Source: Locusta migratoria | Taxonomy: Eukaryota; Arthropoda; Insecta; Orthoptera; Acrididae | Reading direction: 5' to 3' | Assembly (NCBI GenBank): GCA_026315105.1 | Contig: CM048745.1 | Coordinates: 279,821,247-279,885,246 of the forward strand | Length of the DNA stretch: 64,000 nucleotides | Shown here: piece after piece, positions 1-9,526 of the stretch | Numbering within the stretch: position 1 is the stretch's first letter | How the letters are laid out: each line of letters opens with the position of its first letter | The notes under the pieces: model-generated | What the model saw: the letters and a program-made list of their open reading frames with translations, nothing else | Told to the model about the DNA's origin: nothing | The model's database searches: none | Program-made: the position numbers and the translations under genes

Positions 1-1
1 G

Positions 2-448
2 CATTGCCATTACCGATTACAGGAAACTGTAAATGCATTAAAGACGTTAAATAATGAGATACAAGATTTGCTGGAAGACACTGAGTATGAAACTGACGCA
101 CACACTTGTGAAGACTACATCGACAATTGCACACGTGCGATTCAAAAGACAATAGAATTGTTACGAGCAACACCTTCGGTACGTCTAAATAGCACTAACA
201 GTCATTTGTCAACCCCATTAGCAGCACGCCTACGTTGACATAAAGTTGCCTAGTATCAAATTACACTCGTTTACCGGTGATATAGAAGCCTGGCCTCGAT
301 TCTGGGAACAATTCACAGGTTCAATAGACGAAAATCCAATGATATCCACTCTGAAGAAACACATATTTGTCAGAGGATATCTGGATGGGGAACCCAAAAA
401 TTTAGTTGGTGGAATAGCAGTAATAGCGGAGACATACGAACAAACCAA
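2..448 (+). pseudogene. BEL/Pao-type retrotransposon gag fragment, frameshifted
   Basis: Two frames give one gag-like product. The first is open from base 2 to TGA at 236-238 and encodes an acidic helical segment (NNEIQDLLEDTEYE) like the N-terminal part of BEL/Pao gag. The second, from about 231, reads KLHSFTGDIEAWPRFWEQF, the FxGDxxxWPxFW signature of the DUF1759 domain in BEL/Pao gag, and fades after about 446. The two frames are offset, so the coding is broken. It has no start in the window and no pol or LTR here, so it is a decayed fragment. Family assignment comes from the tryptophan/aromatic motif. Confidence 0.75.
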
Positions 449-575
449 GCAGTGTAGGAATAGAGGGGTAGGAGAAGATAGAAACGGAAGATTATGAGAT
501 AAATAGAGAGAGAGAATGAAGGGGAGAGTAGGAGATGGACAAAGAGACAAGGTGGAAAAAGAGAAAATGGAAGGA
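449..575. repeat. GA-rich low-complexity tract
   Basis: Purine-rich sequence dominated by GA, GAGA and AGGAG words directly follows the gag homology. No reading frame or family is recognised. The following ~290 bases up to the SINE-C copy hold nothing I can name. Confidence 0.6.
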
Positions 576-865
576 GAGCTTCACTAACTGAAAACACGTA
601 TAAATAAGTACCCGGACGACAGGGCAGCAGTACTCAGAAGATGTCTCGGAAAACATGCCGCTTTTGTCGCTACAGAAAGTATCGATTGACTGTTTCAATG
701 CTGCAGCAATGCTCAACTGCAATTTGCAGTGAGCACACTATAAAGGTCTGTAACGACTGTTATAAAGAATTCTTTTGATTCATGTTCCTTTCGTGTTTCT
801 TGTTTGTTATTTCTACTCGTATTACATATTATTTGAATTATAAATAGGTACAGTTTGACTAAAAG

Positions 866-1033
866 ACGAACGTCGTGGGTTCGATCGCCGGTCAAATCCA
901 GGATTTTAACGGTTACACATCACGGATTCCCCGTCAGTTAACAATATCATTTATGATGAAAAATGCCGTACTACACTGTGGTGCGAAAGTTACATTAACT
1001 TGTAAAAGTCATTTGAAAGGACGCAATACAATA
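866..1033 (+). mobile_element. SINE-C copy, 5'-truncated (tRNA-derived)
   Basis: This segment matches 25788-25972 over almost its full length, including a B-box-like GGGTTCGATCGCCGG and the shared body words AACGGTTACACATCA and GATGCCGTACTACAC (here AATGCCG...). The other copy has a tRNA-like head; this one starts just before the B-box. It abuts a SINE-A tail at 1034. Confidence 0.65.
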
Positions 1034-1158
1034 TTCCCCCCTCGGGCATGAATATTTGTGTCGTCCTTAGTATTAGCTAGATCATAATTAGTTTGTACGT
1101 TTAGCGACCGATTACCCCGTAGTTAAGCCCCATAAGCTCTAGAAACATTTGAACATTT
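1034..1158 (+). mobile_element. SINE-A fragment, 5'-truncated
   Basis: It begins at the end of the SINE-A B-box region (CCCCCTCGGGCATG) and runs through the usual body (ATTTGTGTCGTCCTTAG, CCCCGTAGTTAAG) to the tail ACATTTGAACATTT. The tRNA-like head is missing. Confidence 0.8.
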
Positions 1159-1232
1159 GGACCGATTGACATGACATTCTGAGACACAAAGGAATCGTCG
1201 ATTTAGTACTAGAGGGAAGGGGAAGTCAAAAT
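1157..1232 (+). pseudogene. LINE-A ORF2 C-terminal scrap
   Basis: Translation gives HDILRHKGIVDLVLEGRG, matching the GHxLRHxxIVNLxLEG block near the C-terminus of the LINE-A protein seen at 22205-23072. Only about 25 codons remain, with an in-frame stop just before. From here to ~1590 there is only C-rich and AT-rich sequence. The stretch at 1440-1498 ends in CCTACGCCGCTG, which faintly resembles the hAT end at 45954. Confidence 0.55.
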
Positions 1233-1720
1233 CCACAGTGGGAGTCCAACCCCCCTCCCTCCCCCTACCCCAGCCATTTCCAAGATTTTTATTAATTAAT
1301 TTTTTTTTATTTGACCACTCACATTACAATCTGTGTTCCTGTTTCAAAAGTTGATACAGCAGTAGATATTTTGTGTACTGATCTGAATAAACATCTCTCA
1401 TACAGGAGAACTGGGTCCATTCTCTTCCCTCTCCGAAGAGGACCTAAACTCCTCGTCCCCACCCCCTACCCAGAACAATAAATTACCTACGCCGCTGACT
1501 ACCATGGAATTAACATTAAAGACGTGGATGATTAATGCTGTAGGCAAAATTTGTGAGTCACGACCTCTTTGAAAGGGCCGATGCAGTAATTAATGACTGT
1601 GGCTGGCAATAAATTGTTGCGGCTGGCGGCTGGTTTTGGAGCAGGGAGCTGGCAGAGCATGAATGGGGCGAGCGCTCTTACCGGAGCCGGCAAAGGTCAG
1701 GGGGGCGGGTCACGCACCGC

Positions 1721-1745
1721 AGCACAGCACAGCACAGCACAGCAC
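1721..1745. repeat. (AGCAC)5 microsatellite
   Basis: Five perfect copies of the pentamer AGCAC lie inside a GC-rich patch (about 1600-1780) just outside the mariner element. No coding role is visible. Confidence 0.9.
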
Positions 1746-1900
1746 CTGGCACTCTCGCCAACCGGAACGTCACCAGCCACACAATACGAGGCGCGTCCAC
1801 AAACTAAGTTCCGTTTGGTAATAACATGAAAATGTACACAGGTACAGAAGACATTTTTACTGCAAAAAATTCTACAGCTCCCAAATTGCTTTTCCACGTA

Positions 1901-2376
1901 AAAAGGTAAAGGTAAAGCAGTCAACAATCCGAAGATTGGTTTGAACACCACAGTGCTTTACTAGGCACGGTCCTGTTTGGAGGTGGTATGCCGTTGCCTT
2001 CCTCCGACCTTCGAACTGACTTACCCAGCCAGTTATAGGGGGACCTACAGTTTAACGTGGGTTCCGAACCACGGTGCTCCTCGGTATTTTTCACATGACC
2101 AGTTCAAAAATGTTCAAATGTTTGTTAAGCTTATGGGACTTAACTACGGGGTCATCAGTCCCTAAACTTACAAACTACTTATGAACTACTTACGAACTAG
2201 GACGGCACAAATATCCATGCCCGAGGGGGGATTCGAACCCCCGACCGTAGTGGCCGTGCTGAACGTGACTGGAGCGCCTCAATCACCTCGGCCACCGCGG
2301 CCGGCACACATGACCAGTACTGCCAGAGGTGAAAGAAGTGGGAAGTGACAGATAAAAATCCTAGGACCTTTAAACT
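1901..2376 (-). mobile_element. SINE-X copy (tRNA-Lys-derived family), 5'-truncated
   Basis: Flanked by the 12-base target duplication CTTTTCCAC(G/A)TA at 1889-1900 and 2377-2388, which lies inside the mariner arm. Read in reverse it matches 4365-4560 (CACCGTGGTT, GGTAAGTCAGTTCGAAGG, GCACTGTGGTGTT) and ends in a TTTACC-type tail. The tRNA head is absent. A SINE-A (2104-2306) later inserted into it. Confidence 0.75.
2104..2306 (-). mobile_element. SINE-A, full length (tRNA-derived)
   Basis: Flanked by perfect 12-base duplications CACATGACCAGT (2092-2103, 2307-2318). Reverse-strand order is GGCCGGCCGCGG head, A-box TGGCCGAGGTG, B-box GGTTCGAATCC, the conserved body, and a tail ending CATTTGAACATTTTT. 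The A-box style and long A-to-B spacing suggest a type II tRNA (Leu/Ser) ancestor. Translations of this repeat (MPEGGFEPPT...) are not proteins. Confidence 0.93.
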
Positions 2377-2857
2377 CTTTTCCACATAACTGCTGAAATT
2401 TTGTAGGCACTTGTCATAGCGTGCCACAAGTTTTTACATGCATCCTTCACAGAAGGTTGCCGCCTGTTTATTATCATCGTTGAAGTGTTGATCACCAAGG
2501 ACAAAAAGAAATGTTCAAATGTTTGAAGAGCTTATGCGACTTAACTACGGGGTCATCAGTCCCTAAACTTACAAACTACTTATGAACTAGCTATGACTAA
2601 GGACGGCACAAATATCCATGCCCGAGGGGGGATTCGAACCCCCGACCGTAGTGGCCGTGCAGACCGTGACTGGCGCGCCGCAGTCTCCTCGGACACCGCG
2701 GCCGGCTCACCAAGGACAGATTTTAGGTGTAAGAAGAGATGAAAGTCGCTAGGAGAGAGGTCCAAGCTGTATGGAGGATGATCAAACAGGTCCATTGAAA
2801 TTTCCGTAAGAATTGTTTGGTCACATTCGGTGTGTGAGGTCAGGCATCATCGTGAAA
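2377..2857 (-). pseudogene. Mariner transposase remnant, left arm
   Basis: Reverse frames give HDDA(R)PH around the second catalytic Asp, then LFDHPPYSLDLSPSDFHLF around the third Asp (SPSD), then RYDKCLQNFSSYVEKS of the extreme C-terminus. These are hallmark blocks of mariner DDE transposases. A SINE-A (2504-2706) splits the gene between the last two blocks, and stops and shifts break the rest. The N-terminal DNA-binding half is absent. Confidence 0.75.
2504..2706 (-). mobile_element. SINE-A, full length
   Basis: Perfect 12-base duplication TCACCAAGGACA at 2492-2503 and 2707-2718, a sequence that is part of the mariner transposase gene. Standard SINE-A head, boxes, body and tail on the reverse strand. 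Confidence 0.93.
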
Positions 2858-2884
2858 ATAAATAAATAAATAAATAAATAAATC
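2856..2884. repeat. (AAAT)n microsatellite at mariner palindrome centre
   Basis: About seven AAAT units sit where the two inverted mariner arms meet, so they mark the junction of the foldback. Confidence 0.85.
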
Positions 2885-2917
2885 TTTTGACAGTAATCCT
2901 CTCCTTACACCTAAAAT

Positions 2918-3095
2918 CTGTCCTTGGTGGACAACACTTCAACGAGGATAAAAAGCTGTTACCACATGGTTGAATACACAGGCGAGAACATTCTATAAAA
3001 AAAGGCACACAAAACCTTGTGCCATGCTATGACAATTGCCTAAAAAATTTCGGAAGATATGTAGAAAAGTAGTTTAACAGTTGTAGATTTTTGTA
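2918..3095 (+). pseudogene. Mariner transposase C-terminus, right arm
   Basis: Plus-strand translation gives (CY)DNCLKNFGRYVEK followed by a stop, the same C-terminal block found on the opposite strand at 2377-2460. Upstream TCCTTGGTGGACAACACTTC aligns with the left arm. It is the mirror copy of the same gene end. Confidence 0.65.
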
Positions 3096-3421
3096 CAATC
3101 AATATTTTTTTCTGTATCTGTACCCGTTCGTTTTATATAACCAAACGGAACTTACTTTCTGGACGCGCCTCGTAGATTCACCACGGACATCGTTCAGCCT
3201 CTGCAAGGAGCTGCTCGCAAATGACGGTCACTCACTGTAGAAGTCTCAAACCTCCTCATCCAACGGCTGACTTAAGTCCTATAAACTAGGGCGCGAAATA
3301 TTTTGATCGCATTCTTGCCTAGTCCTGTTCAATGTGTACAGAAAGAACATTACGTAGGTGCAGCTGTGCTGCAATTGATCCGGTCTTCATCTTCAGTCCA
3401 ACGATGCAGATTTATACGCTC

Positions 3422-3690
3422 CAGTGGTTCCCAACCTTTACCGCAGTGGGATCCACAATTTTTCTGGAAATATCATCGCGACCCAGTCTACACTGACTTT
3501 ACGAAAATTAATAACAGCATAAAAATTGTTTGTAATATGAAACTGAAGTTATCTGCACGTGCTTTACCGAGTAAGACTTTCGAAATTGGTGAAGGCAACA
3601 TTTATAACAAAAAACTATTTTATCCAATAAAAAATATTTTATATAAGGTAATTGGTAAAACCATTAACATTTGTGGTAGTCACAGAATGT
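3422..3690 (+). mobile_element. hAT-type terminus, truncated
   Basis: CAGTGGTTCCCAACCTTTA followed by CGCAGTGGGATCC is the typical CAGTGGTTC(T/C)CAACC end of many hAT transposons. No matching inverted end was found before the Penelope fragment at 3692, so the element is truncated and its right limit is arbitrary. AT-rich interior with no transposase. Confidence 0.5.
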
Positions 3691-3722
3691 AGGCTTTCAC
3701 GGCCGGCGTCTTCATTACACCC

Positions 3723-3880
3723 GCGTGTACAGAGAAGCTATAGAAATACAGAAACACCACAATAATTTTAACAGGAAAGAAGGAGGTTTAAAATTAGATA
3801 AGATTTGGCGGTCGACTTTGAACCAAAGATATGACAATCGATTGCCTGTAATCGAGAGAGATGACGTTGGTCAAATATAG
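3723..3880 (+). pseudogene. PLE protein, extreme C-terminus
   Basis: An open frame reads YREAIEIQKHHNNFNRKEE...KLDKIWRSTL and ends at TAG 3878-3880. This is the conserved tail that follows the GIY-YIG endonuclease domain in Penelope-like proteins. The reverse transcriptase and endonuclease domains are missing. The same tail occurs on the minus strand at 19690-19790. Confidence 0.65.
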
Positions 3881-3976
3881 CTTCATAGTCGGCAGCACGT
3901 GACAAGTGGTGGCGCCATCTATGCTCTCTATATAAGCAGGACCTCCAACGCCTAGTAGGCAGTCGTCGATTCACCT

Positions 3977-4008
3977 CTGAAGATGTTGCCCGCAGTAGGC
4001 AACGAAAC
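3977..4008 (+). ncRNA. Hammerhead ribozyme core (intact core motifs)
   Basis: CTGAAGA is followed by a 6-bp stem GTTGCC/GGCAAC with a 7-base loop and then GAAAC, the order CUGANGA - helix II - GAAA that defines the hammerhead core. It lies in the 3' region of the PLE fragment, where hammerheads are known in this class of elements. Partners for stems I and III were not firmly identified, so activity is unproven. Confidence 0.7.
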
Positions 4009-4285
4009 GCCGGGAGTAAGAAGTTTTATTGATGGACCACGGCAACTTAGCCCAGAAGTTTTAATTAATGATCTGTGGTAGTGTTTAGTCTTGGTGTTAT
4101 ACGTACATTCTACATCTGTTTTGAGACTTGTTTGTTTTAGGTGCAAGTCATTGATCATGAAAATTTTGTTTCATAAAGAAACCTACAGAAACGGGACTCG
4201 TACACTAAGTAGTTGCGGATCCCATTAATTCCTATAAGTGAAGTTCCAGTCTTAATCCACGCGCTTATAATAGAACAAATACAAA

Positions 4286-4640
4286 ATTAAAAGATAGTAG
4301 CTCGTTAGCACAGTAGTAGAGTGTCAGACTATTAATCAAAAAGTCGCAGATTAGATCCCCGCCAAGTGCTAGGATTTTTTTTCTGTCACTTTTCACTTCT
4401 TTCCCCTCTGCAGTGCTGCTGATTTGAAAAATATAGAGTAGCACCGTGGTTGGGAATCCACGTCAAACTGGTTGGGTAAGTCAGTTCGAAGGTGGGAGGA
4501 AGGCAACGGCGTACCACCTCCAAACAAGCCAATGCCCACTAAAGCACTGTGGTGTTGAAACCATAGTGGGAGGACTCAGACCTTCGATAGGAGCGGCCAC
4601 ACAATACGGGCACGGTATCTCATACCTCGCTGCCATTTCC
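4286..4640 (+). mobile_element. SINE-X, with tRNA-Lys-like head
   Basis: The head 4290-4372 resembles tRNA-Lys: TAGCNCAGTAGTAGAGTGTCAGACT, an anticodon-loop remnant ATTAATC, then B-box-like CAGATTAGATCCCCG. The body from 4370 to about 4560 matches the reverse of 1901-2376. It is the reference copy showing this family is tRNA-derived. The tail limit is uncertain and no target duplication was found. Confidence 0.65.
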
Positions 4641-4659
4641 GCGGAGCAATGAGAGGTAC

Positions 4660-5690
4660 GAAAACTTTTGATTTTAGAGGAGCTTGTTCATATCTAAGAC
4701 TTTTACGTAGTGGTCTTGGCGTAAGTCGGCCAACCGACCCGAATTTTGCGGGACAGTCCCGCATTTGGACTGCCACATTGCGATAATTACTGAAAACGTT
4801 CCGCAAAATAGCAAAAGCGTCCAGTAATTTTAAAATTGTTGGTTTAAGAGCATAAGCCGAAACTACATGTACGGCAAGCTATATCAAACTGCTTGCAAGG
4901 CAAATGCACAATGTATCATCTACGAATAAATAACAGTCTTCCTACATTAAATACAAAAGAAAAATAAACGATACACATTATCTATTTCAAAATGACAAAT
5001 TCGCTAGCCGTGGAAGTTGTTTTTGTTTTAAGCTGGTACTGAATTTGGTGATAAGATGACTTATTAAAACTTATGTTTTTGGCATATTCTCTGTGCCTTC
5101 CTAAGCACGTTTCAAATAAGTGTAATGGATTATTTTTCGGTGCTCTAGGTGGCAAACATGATGCAATATTATCACTGTTAAAATCTGACATGCAAATACA
5201 ATATCAGCATTCGTGTTACTTCCTTCGGGAATAAAAAGGTAGTGAAATTCTGAAAATGCAACAACGAAAGTTAGTGAGCGTTAAATGTAGTAAGGCACAT
5301 TTAAACTCTGCACTTCGTCGAAAACCTTCTATAATCGATTAGTTCAAATGGTTTTAAAAAGTACTTTTTTATCAAATTTAATTTGAGGTTATTGCGAAAC
5401 ATAATTCTTTGGGCAGAGTATGCTACTTATCAAAATGTGTGGAGCACGATGCTCTTGAGAGCTGGAACAAATAAAAGTAATACAGACAACGAAGGTGATA
5501 GGAAAAACGTAACGGAGAAAGAATATGTAAAAATTGTAAGCTTCTAAATCTCAACATAGTAGCATAAGAAGAGATTTGTGAACTGTAAATAAAAATTGAA
5601 AATTGAGAATAAAATGTCACTCATGTTAGATATGTTACTTTAAAAGTAAATAAGTAGATCTACTCTGCTCGCCTTAATTTCGTTCCTAGT
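4660..5690. other. No recognised feature
   Basis: AT-rich sequence with a short GC-rich start (GGGACAGTCCCGC palindrome near 4750). The open frames are short and lack recognisable domains. I see no repeat shared with other parts of the window. Confidence 0.5.
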
Positions 5691-5694
5691 CTTC

Positions 5695-6465
5695 TAATAT
5701 ATAAAGCAGAGTGTCCGTATGTTTGTACGTGTTGCATACAAATCTACAGTTTTGTTCCAATCTTTATGAAATATTGTACACGTAAGCTTCAATCCATGAG
5801 GACGATCGCCGTAAGTGTAAGAATCACGTACGATATATAGTTCACGAGATATGACGCCATAAACAATGAGATGCGCGAAAAACTGATGCATTTTGCGACA
5901 ATGCTGCTCATTTTCTCCTAAACCATTGGACCGATTCCAACCAAATTTGGTACACACATTCCTTACCGTGAGGTAACAATTGCTGCATGGTTAAGAATCA
6001 CATACGCCACGTGGTTCAAAAGATATTACGTCATAACCAATAGAAATCGAAAAAAATGCCATATAATGCGGCGAGACTTTCGAAATACACTGTATGAGAA
6101 TGAGAGTACTTAGCGACTTGCAACAAACTATAAACATAATTTCAAACCTTTATTAAACTTTTTCTCGCTGGGAATCATAGTAAAACGATGAAAGGAAAAA
6201 AGTTTCTCGCTTACTACTTTTCCGCTGTTTATGGAGTAAAACTACGGCTCTCGGTATGACGTTACAATTTATAATTTCTACACTACAAATTGTAGCGACA
6301 GGAAATTTTACAGACAGTATTCACATACATAGTTGAATGTAGCTTCTAAATTGTATCACATTCCGACACATAGTTCATGAGATATGAGCACGTAAACAGT
6401 AACGTTCAAGGAAAATTGGCATCAATAAACCTTTGGTTTGAAAGTCAGAATCTGAAGCCTGGAAC
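5695..6465 (+). repeat. Repeat R1 (dispersed, unclassified)
   Basis: The part from about 6095 to 6430 aligns closely with the reverse complement of 43830-44160, sharing CTTAGCGACTTGCAACAAACT, GAAAGGAAAAAAGTTTCTCGC and AGTTCATGAGATAT. A shorter piece occurs at 26925-27010. The upstream part has repeated motifs of the form 'TCACGAGATATGACG' and 'CCATTGGACCGATTCCAACC'. There is no coding capacity; it is probably a non-autonomous DNA element or satellite-like unit. Confidence 0.6.
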
Positions 6466-6479
6466 CTGATTTTTTTAAT

Positions 6480-7335
6480 ATGTTCTTTCCATCTACACCT
6501 ACTGCAGTTTCATGTGCAGTCTGGCAGATATTTAACAGCTAGTTTCAGAATAAGTGGCACAATGAATCACGTTATCATAGTCCTTCACTTCCTCGAAATG
6601 TCGCGCATAAAAGTTCGCCGCCTTACCTTAGCGCCCTCTACCACTGTGGACGCTTACCAACGATCGAGAAACGCATTGCTTGGGTGGTATCGTTCGTTCC
6701 GGAATTTTTTCAACGAACCTCGTAGAGCGTTGCCTTGAGGGTAACGGAGTGGTGTCCTTGCGCGGCTGCTCGTGATCGTGACGATCGTGTGAGCCCCCAG
6801 AATTAAAGTGATGTGTACTGGGAAGGCCCGGCGGCCAGCGTTCCGGGAATGGGATGTTCGGCTCGGCGGAGTCCGGGTCCCACGTACGCCGTGGGCACCC
6901 GTGCCTGCCGTCACGCACACGGCAGTTGCAGGAGCTCAGACAATCAGCCAGCGGCACGTACTGGACACCTGCGTAAACACTCGGCGACAGGTGGTCCCGA
7001 GGCGGCTGGCCGCGTATTCACATGGCGGGCAGCCCCACACATCCGCGTTCACTGCGCTCAAGGTCGCCCACAGTCGAGTATAGAGTGGCAGGTACGATAC
7101 TGTAGTACTACAATTGACGTAATCTCACTAGACTGTCCCGTGGGTGCAGAGCGTCCGTTGGGAGAACAAGCCGTGACTGAACAGCTCCACCTCGTGTGGG
7201 GTATAGATAGGCGACATTGACTTTGACCCGATGCCGGCAGATGCCACCTAGTGGATAGTACATGCACTGATAATGGTTTCAACGTCGTTCGCCAACAGAT
7301 ATACGTAGTGGCATAGCTGCCAGAGCAACGTCTCT
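6480..7335. other. GC/CpG-rich patch without recognised gene
   Basis: Composition rises sharply over roughly 6600-7220, and long frames open on both strands, as expected from GC-rich DNA with few stops. None of the translations shows a domain, splice context or matching partner in this window. Confidence 0.5.
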
Positions 7336-7339
7336 GTCT

Positions 7340-7474
7340 ACCTGATAGCCGAGCGCTCTAAGGCGGTTTGCTACGGAGCGCACGGTTGCTCGTCGTGGGA
7401 GGTTCGAGACCTACCTGGGGCATAGGTGTGTGTGTTGTTGGTAGCATAACTTTCTGTAAGTAGTTTGTAAGCCT
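7340..7474 (+). mobile_element. SINE-B fragment
   Basis: A-box-like GATAGCCGAGCGCTCTAAGG and B-box-like AGGTTCGAGACC, then GGGGCATAGGTGTGTGTGTTG and TAAGTAGTTTGTAAG of the SINE-B body. It is cut off at the LINE-A 3' end. SINE-B differs from SINE-A by AGTAGCCGAGCGGTCT in the head and TGTGTGTTGTCC in the body. Confidence 0.7.
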
Positions 7475-7487
7475 GCTGTTATTGTGG

Positions 7488-7685
7488 GCCGGCCGCGGTG
7501 GCCGAGGAGACTGAGGCGCTCCAGGCACGGTCTGCACGGCTGCTACGGTCGGGGGTTCGAATCCCCCCTCGGGCATGGATATTTGTGCCGTCCTAGTTCG
7601 TAAGTAGTTCATAAGTAGTTTGTAAGTTTAGGGACTGCTGACCCCGTAGTTAAGTCCCATAAGCTGTACAAACATTTGAACATTT
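7488..7685 (+). mobile_element. SINE-A, full length
   Basis: Target duplication TGTTATTGTGG (7477-7487, 7686-7696) lies within the LINE-A 3' end. Intact head, B-box GGTTCGAATCC and tail ACATTTGAACATTT. Confidence 0.93.
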
Positions 7686-8353
7686 TGTTATTGTGGTCTC
7701 CAATCCCCAGACTGGTTTGATGCTATCCTGTCCTGTGCAAGCATCCTCATCTGAGAATACGTTCGGCAACCTACATCCTTTTGAATCTGACTACTGCATT
7801 CGTCCCTCGGTCTCTATCTACGATTTTTACCCCACACACTTACTTCTAATGCTAAGTTGACGATTCCTTGATGTTTCAGAATGTGTCCCATCAATCTATC
7901 CCTTCTCTTAGTCACGATATGCCACCAACTCCTTTCTCCACAATTCGGTTAAGCACGTCAGATACCGATCTAATCTTCAACATTCGTCTGTAGCACCACA
8001 TTTCAAAAGCTTCCATCATCTTTTGGTCTGAAATGCTTTTTGTTCACGTTTCTCTGCCATACAATGCTACTCTCCAGACAAATGATTTCAGAAAGGACCT
8101 CCCAATATTTAAAACTAATATTGGATGTTAACAAATTTCGCTTCTTCAGAACCGCTTTTCTTCCCATAGCCACTCTGCATTTTATATCTTCTTTACTTCG
8201 TCCAACGGAAGTTATCTAGCTATCCAAATAACTAAACTCCTCTACTACTTTTATTGTCTCATTACCTACTCTAATTCCTTTAGCATCACCTGACTTTCTG
8301 ACACTACATTCCACTACCTTTGTTTTACTCTTGTTAATGTTCATCTTATACCT

Positions 8354-8556
8354 TCAAAAAAATGTTCAAATGTTTCTATAGCTTATGGAACTTTACTACG
8401 GGGTCATCAGTCCCTAAACTTACAAACTATTTATCAAATAGCTTATCCTAAGGACGCCACAATTATCCATGCCCGAGGGGGACTCAAACCCCCGACCGTA
8501 GTGGCCGTGCAGACCGTGACTGGAGCGCCTCAGTCCCCTCGGCCACCGCGGCCGGA
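8354..8556 (-). mobile_element. SINE-A, full length
   Basis: Target duplication CTTATACCT (8345-8353, 8557-8565) inside LINE-A. Reverse-strand SINE-A with normal boxes; the B-box has one change (GGTTTGAGTCC). Confidence 0.9.
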
Positions 8557-8908
8557 CTTATACCTCCCTTAGAAGACACTGTCTATTACGTTCAAATGCT
8601 CTTCCAGATTCCCTGACAGAATCACAACCTTATCGGCAATTCCTTCTCCGAATTTCTCCTTACAATCCTTCACAGCTTGCTCAATGTGCAGATTGAATAA
8701 CATTGGCGAAATGCTACAAACTTGTCTTACTCCCTACCAAACCACTGTAACCCTATCATGGCATTGAACTCAAATAATTGCTGTCTGGTTTTTGTACAAG
8801 TTGAATGTAACTCTTCGCTCCCTATATTTTACCCCTGCTACCTTCAGAATTTGAAAGAGTGCATTCCAGTCAACATTGTCAAAAGCTTTCTGCAGATACA
8901 ACGTAGGT

Positions 8909-8962
8909 ACTGATAACCCAGCAGTTAAGTCCCTTAAATTTACAAAGATTTGAACATTTTTG
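8909..8962 (+). mobile_element. SINE-A tail fragment
   Basis: Only the 3' tail remains (ACTGATAACCCAGCAGTTAAG ... GATTTGAACATTTTT). It abuts the LINE-A remnant with no head or boxes. Confidence 0.6.
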
Positions 8963-9520
8963 TTCCTCTTAATATGATATGTTTCGTAATTCTCAGTGTG
9001 ATATGAACTTGTGAAACAATCAGGTGCCATGCGACGGAGATGCTACTCATGCTCCCTACAGCCAAACGAGCGAGTTTGACAGCGGGCAAACTGTGGCCAT
9101 CCGAGTGGCGGGATGATCCTCTCGGAGAACTGCCAGAGAAGATCAATAACCGTCTCCCTGTACCTGCGTTTTTTTTTTTCTCTAGTCGCGTGTTGGCGCT
9201 GGACCAGAGATTGCTTTTAAGTGAAAGCAAGGTAAAGGGCCTATGCAAAAGAGTAGTAATCTTTGTAAAACCTAATTGGAAATGCATCCGAACATGCAGA
9301 CAGTATTTCAATGTCTTTAACAAAAATTTAAAAATAAATACCGACTTAAGGGACCAACTTGTTACAAAAAAAGGGACCTAAAGAACTTTTAAGGGACTAA
9401 CAGGAATACGAAATACGAGACATCAATAAATTTCTTTTTAATGAACAGTCCTACCCAATAGCCCATTTTTCTTTACTTATTTAATAAAGAAGTTTTGATT
9501 GTACTTTATTTCTTTACTGC
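8963..9520. other. No recognised feature
   Basis: Mixed sequence with a T10 run near 9170. An open frame at 9040-9381 has no recognisable motif and crosses low-complexity sequence. Confidence 0.45.
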
Positions 9521-9526
9521 TAAAGT

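Larger units (their letters stand above)
1787..3172. mobile_element. Palindromic (foldback) mariner-like element
   Basis: The ends are near-identical inverted repeats starting CGAGGCGCGTCCA and running ~34 bp with two mismatches, flanked by TA on both sides (1785-1786, 3173-3174). The homology continues inward: the left arm read backwards and the right arm both contain the mariner transposase C-terminus plus CACCAAGGACAGATTTTAGGTGTA. So both arms are the same 3' half of a mariner, joined head to head around 2856-2884. Three later insertions lie in the left arm. It cannot encode a transposase and would have needed one in trans. Confidence 0.8.
3692..4075 (+). mobile_element. Penelope-like element (PLE) 3' end with inverted stub
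   Basis: It starts with a short inverted piece, TGTAGGCTTTCACGGCCGG, whose complement ends the related copy at 19445-19795. Then come the PLE ORF C-terminus (3723-3880), an untranslated part with a hammerhead core, and the end near AGTTTTAATTAATG. Short inverted terminal pieces are typical of Penelope insertions. Homology to 19445-19795 on the other strand covers nearly all of it. Confidence 0.75.
7477..8908 (-). mobile_element. LINE-A (non-LTR retrotransposon) 3' part, degraded
   Basis: Plus-strand words CCAGACTGGTTTGATGC (3' end) and CACCACATTTCAAAAGC match the other antisense copies at 16557 and 28361. Reverse translation of the right end gives QKAFDNVDWNALFQILK, the reverse-transcriptase finger/palm motif, and the middle gives the connection and C-terminal blocks. 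Frameshifts and stops are frequent. Two SINE-As interrupt it. The 5' half with the endonuclease is missing. Confidence 0.8.

Noticed and set aside
2197..2427. Recurrent open frames of the form MPEGGFEPPT... or ...RSGVRIPPRAWIFVPS
   Set aside because: They are translations of SINE-A on either strand; every copy coincides with the tRNA-like head and B-box, so they are not genes.
6628..7220. Several long ORFs on both strands in the GC-rich block
   Set aside because: Mutually overlapping frames with no domain; explained by GC content and scarcity of stops.
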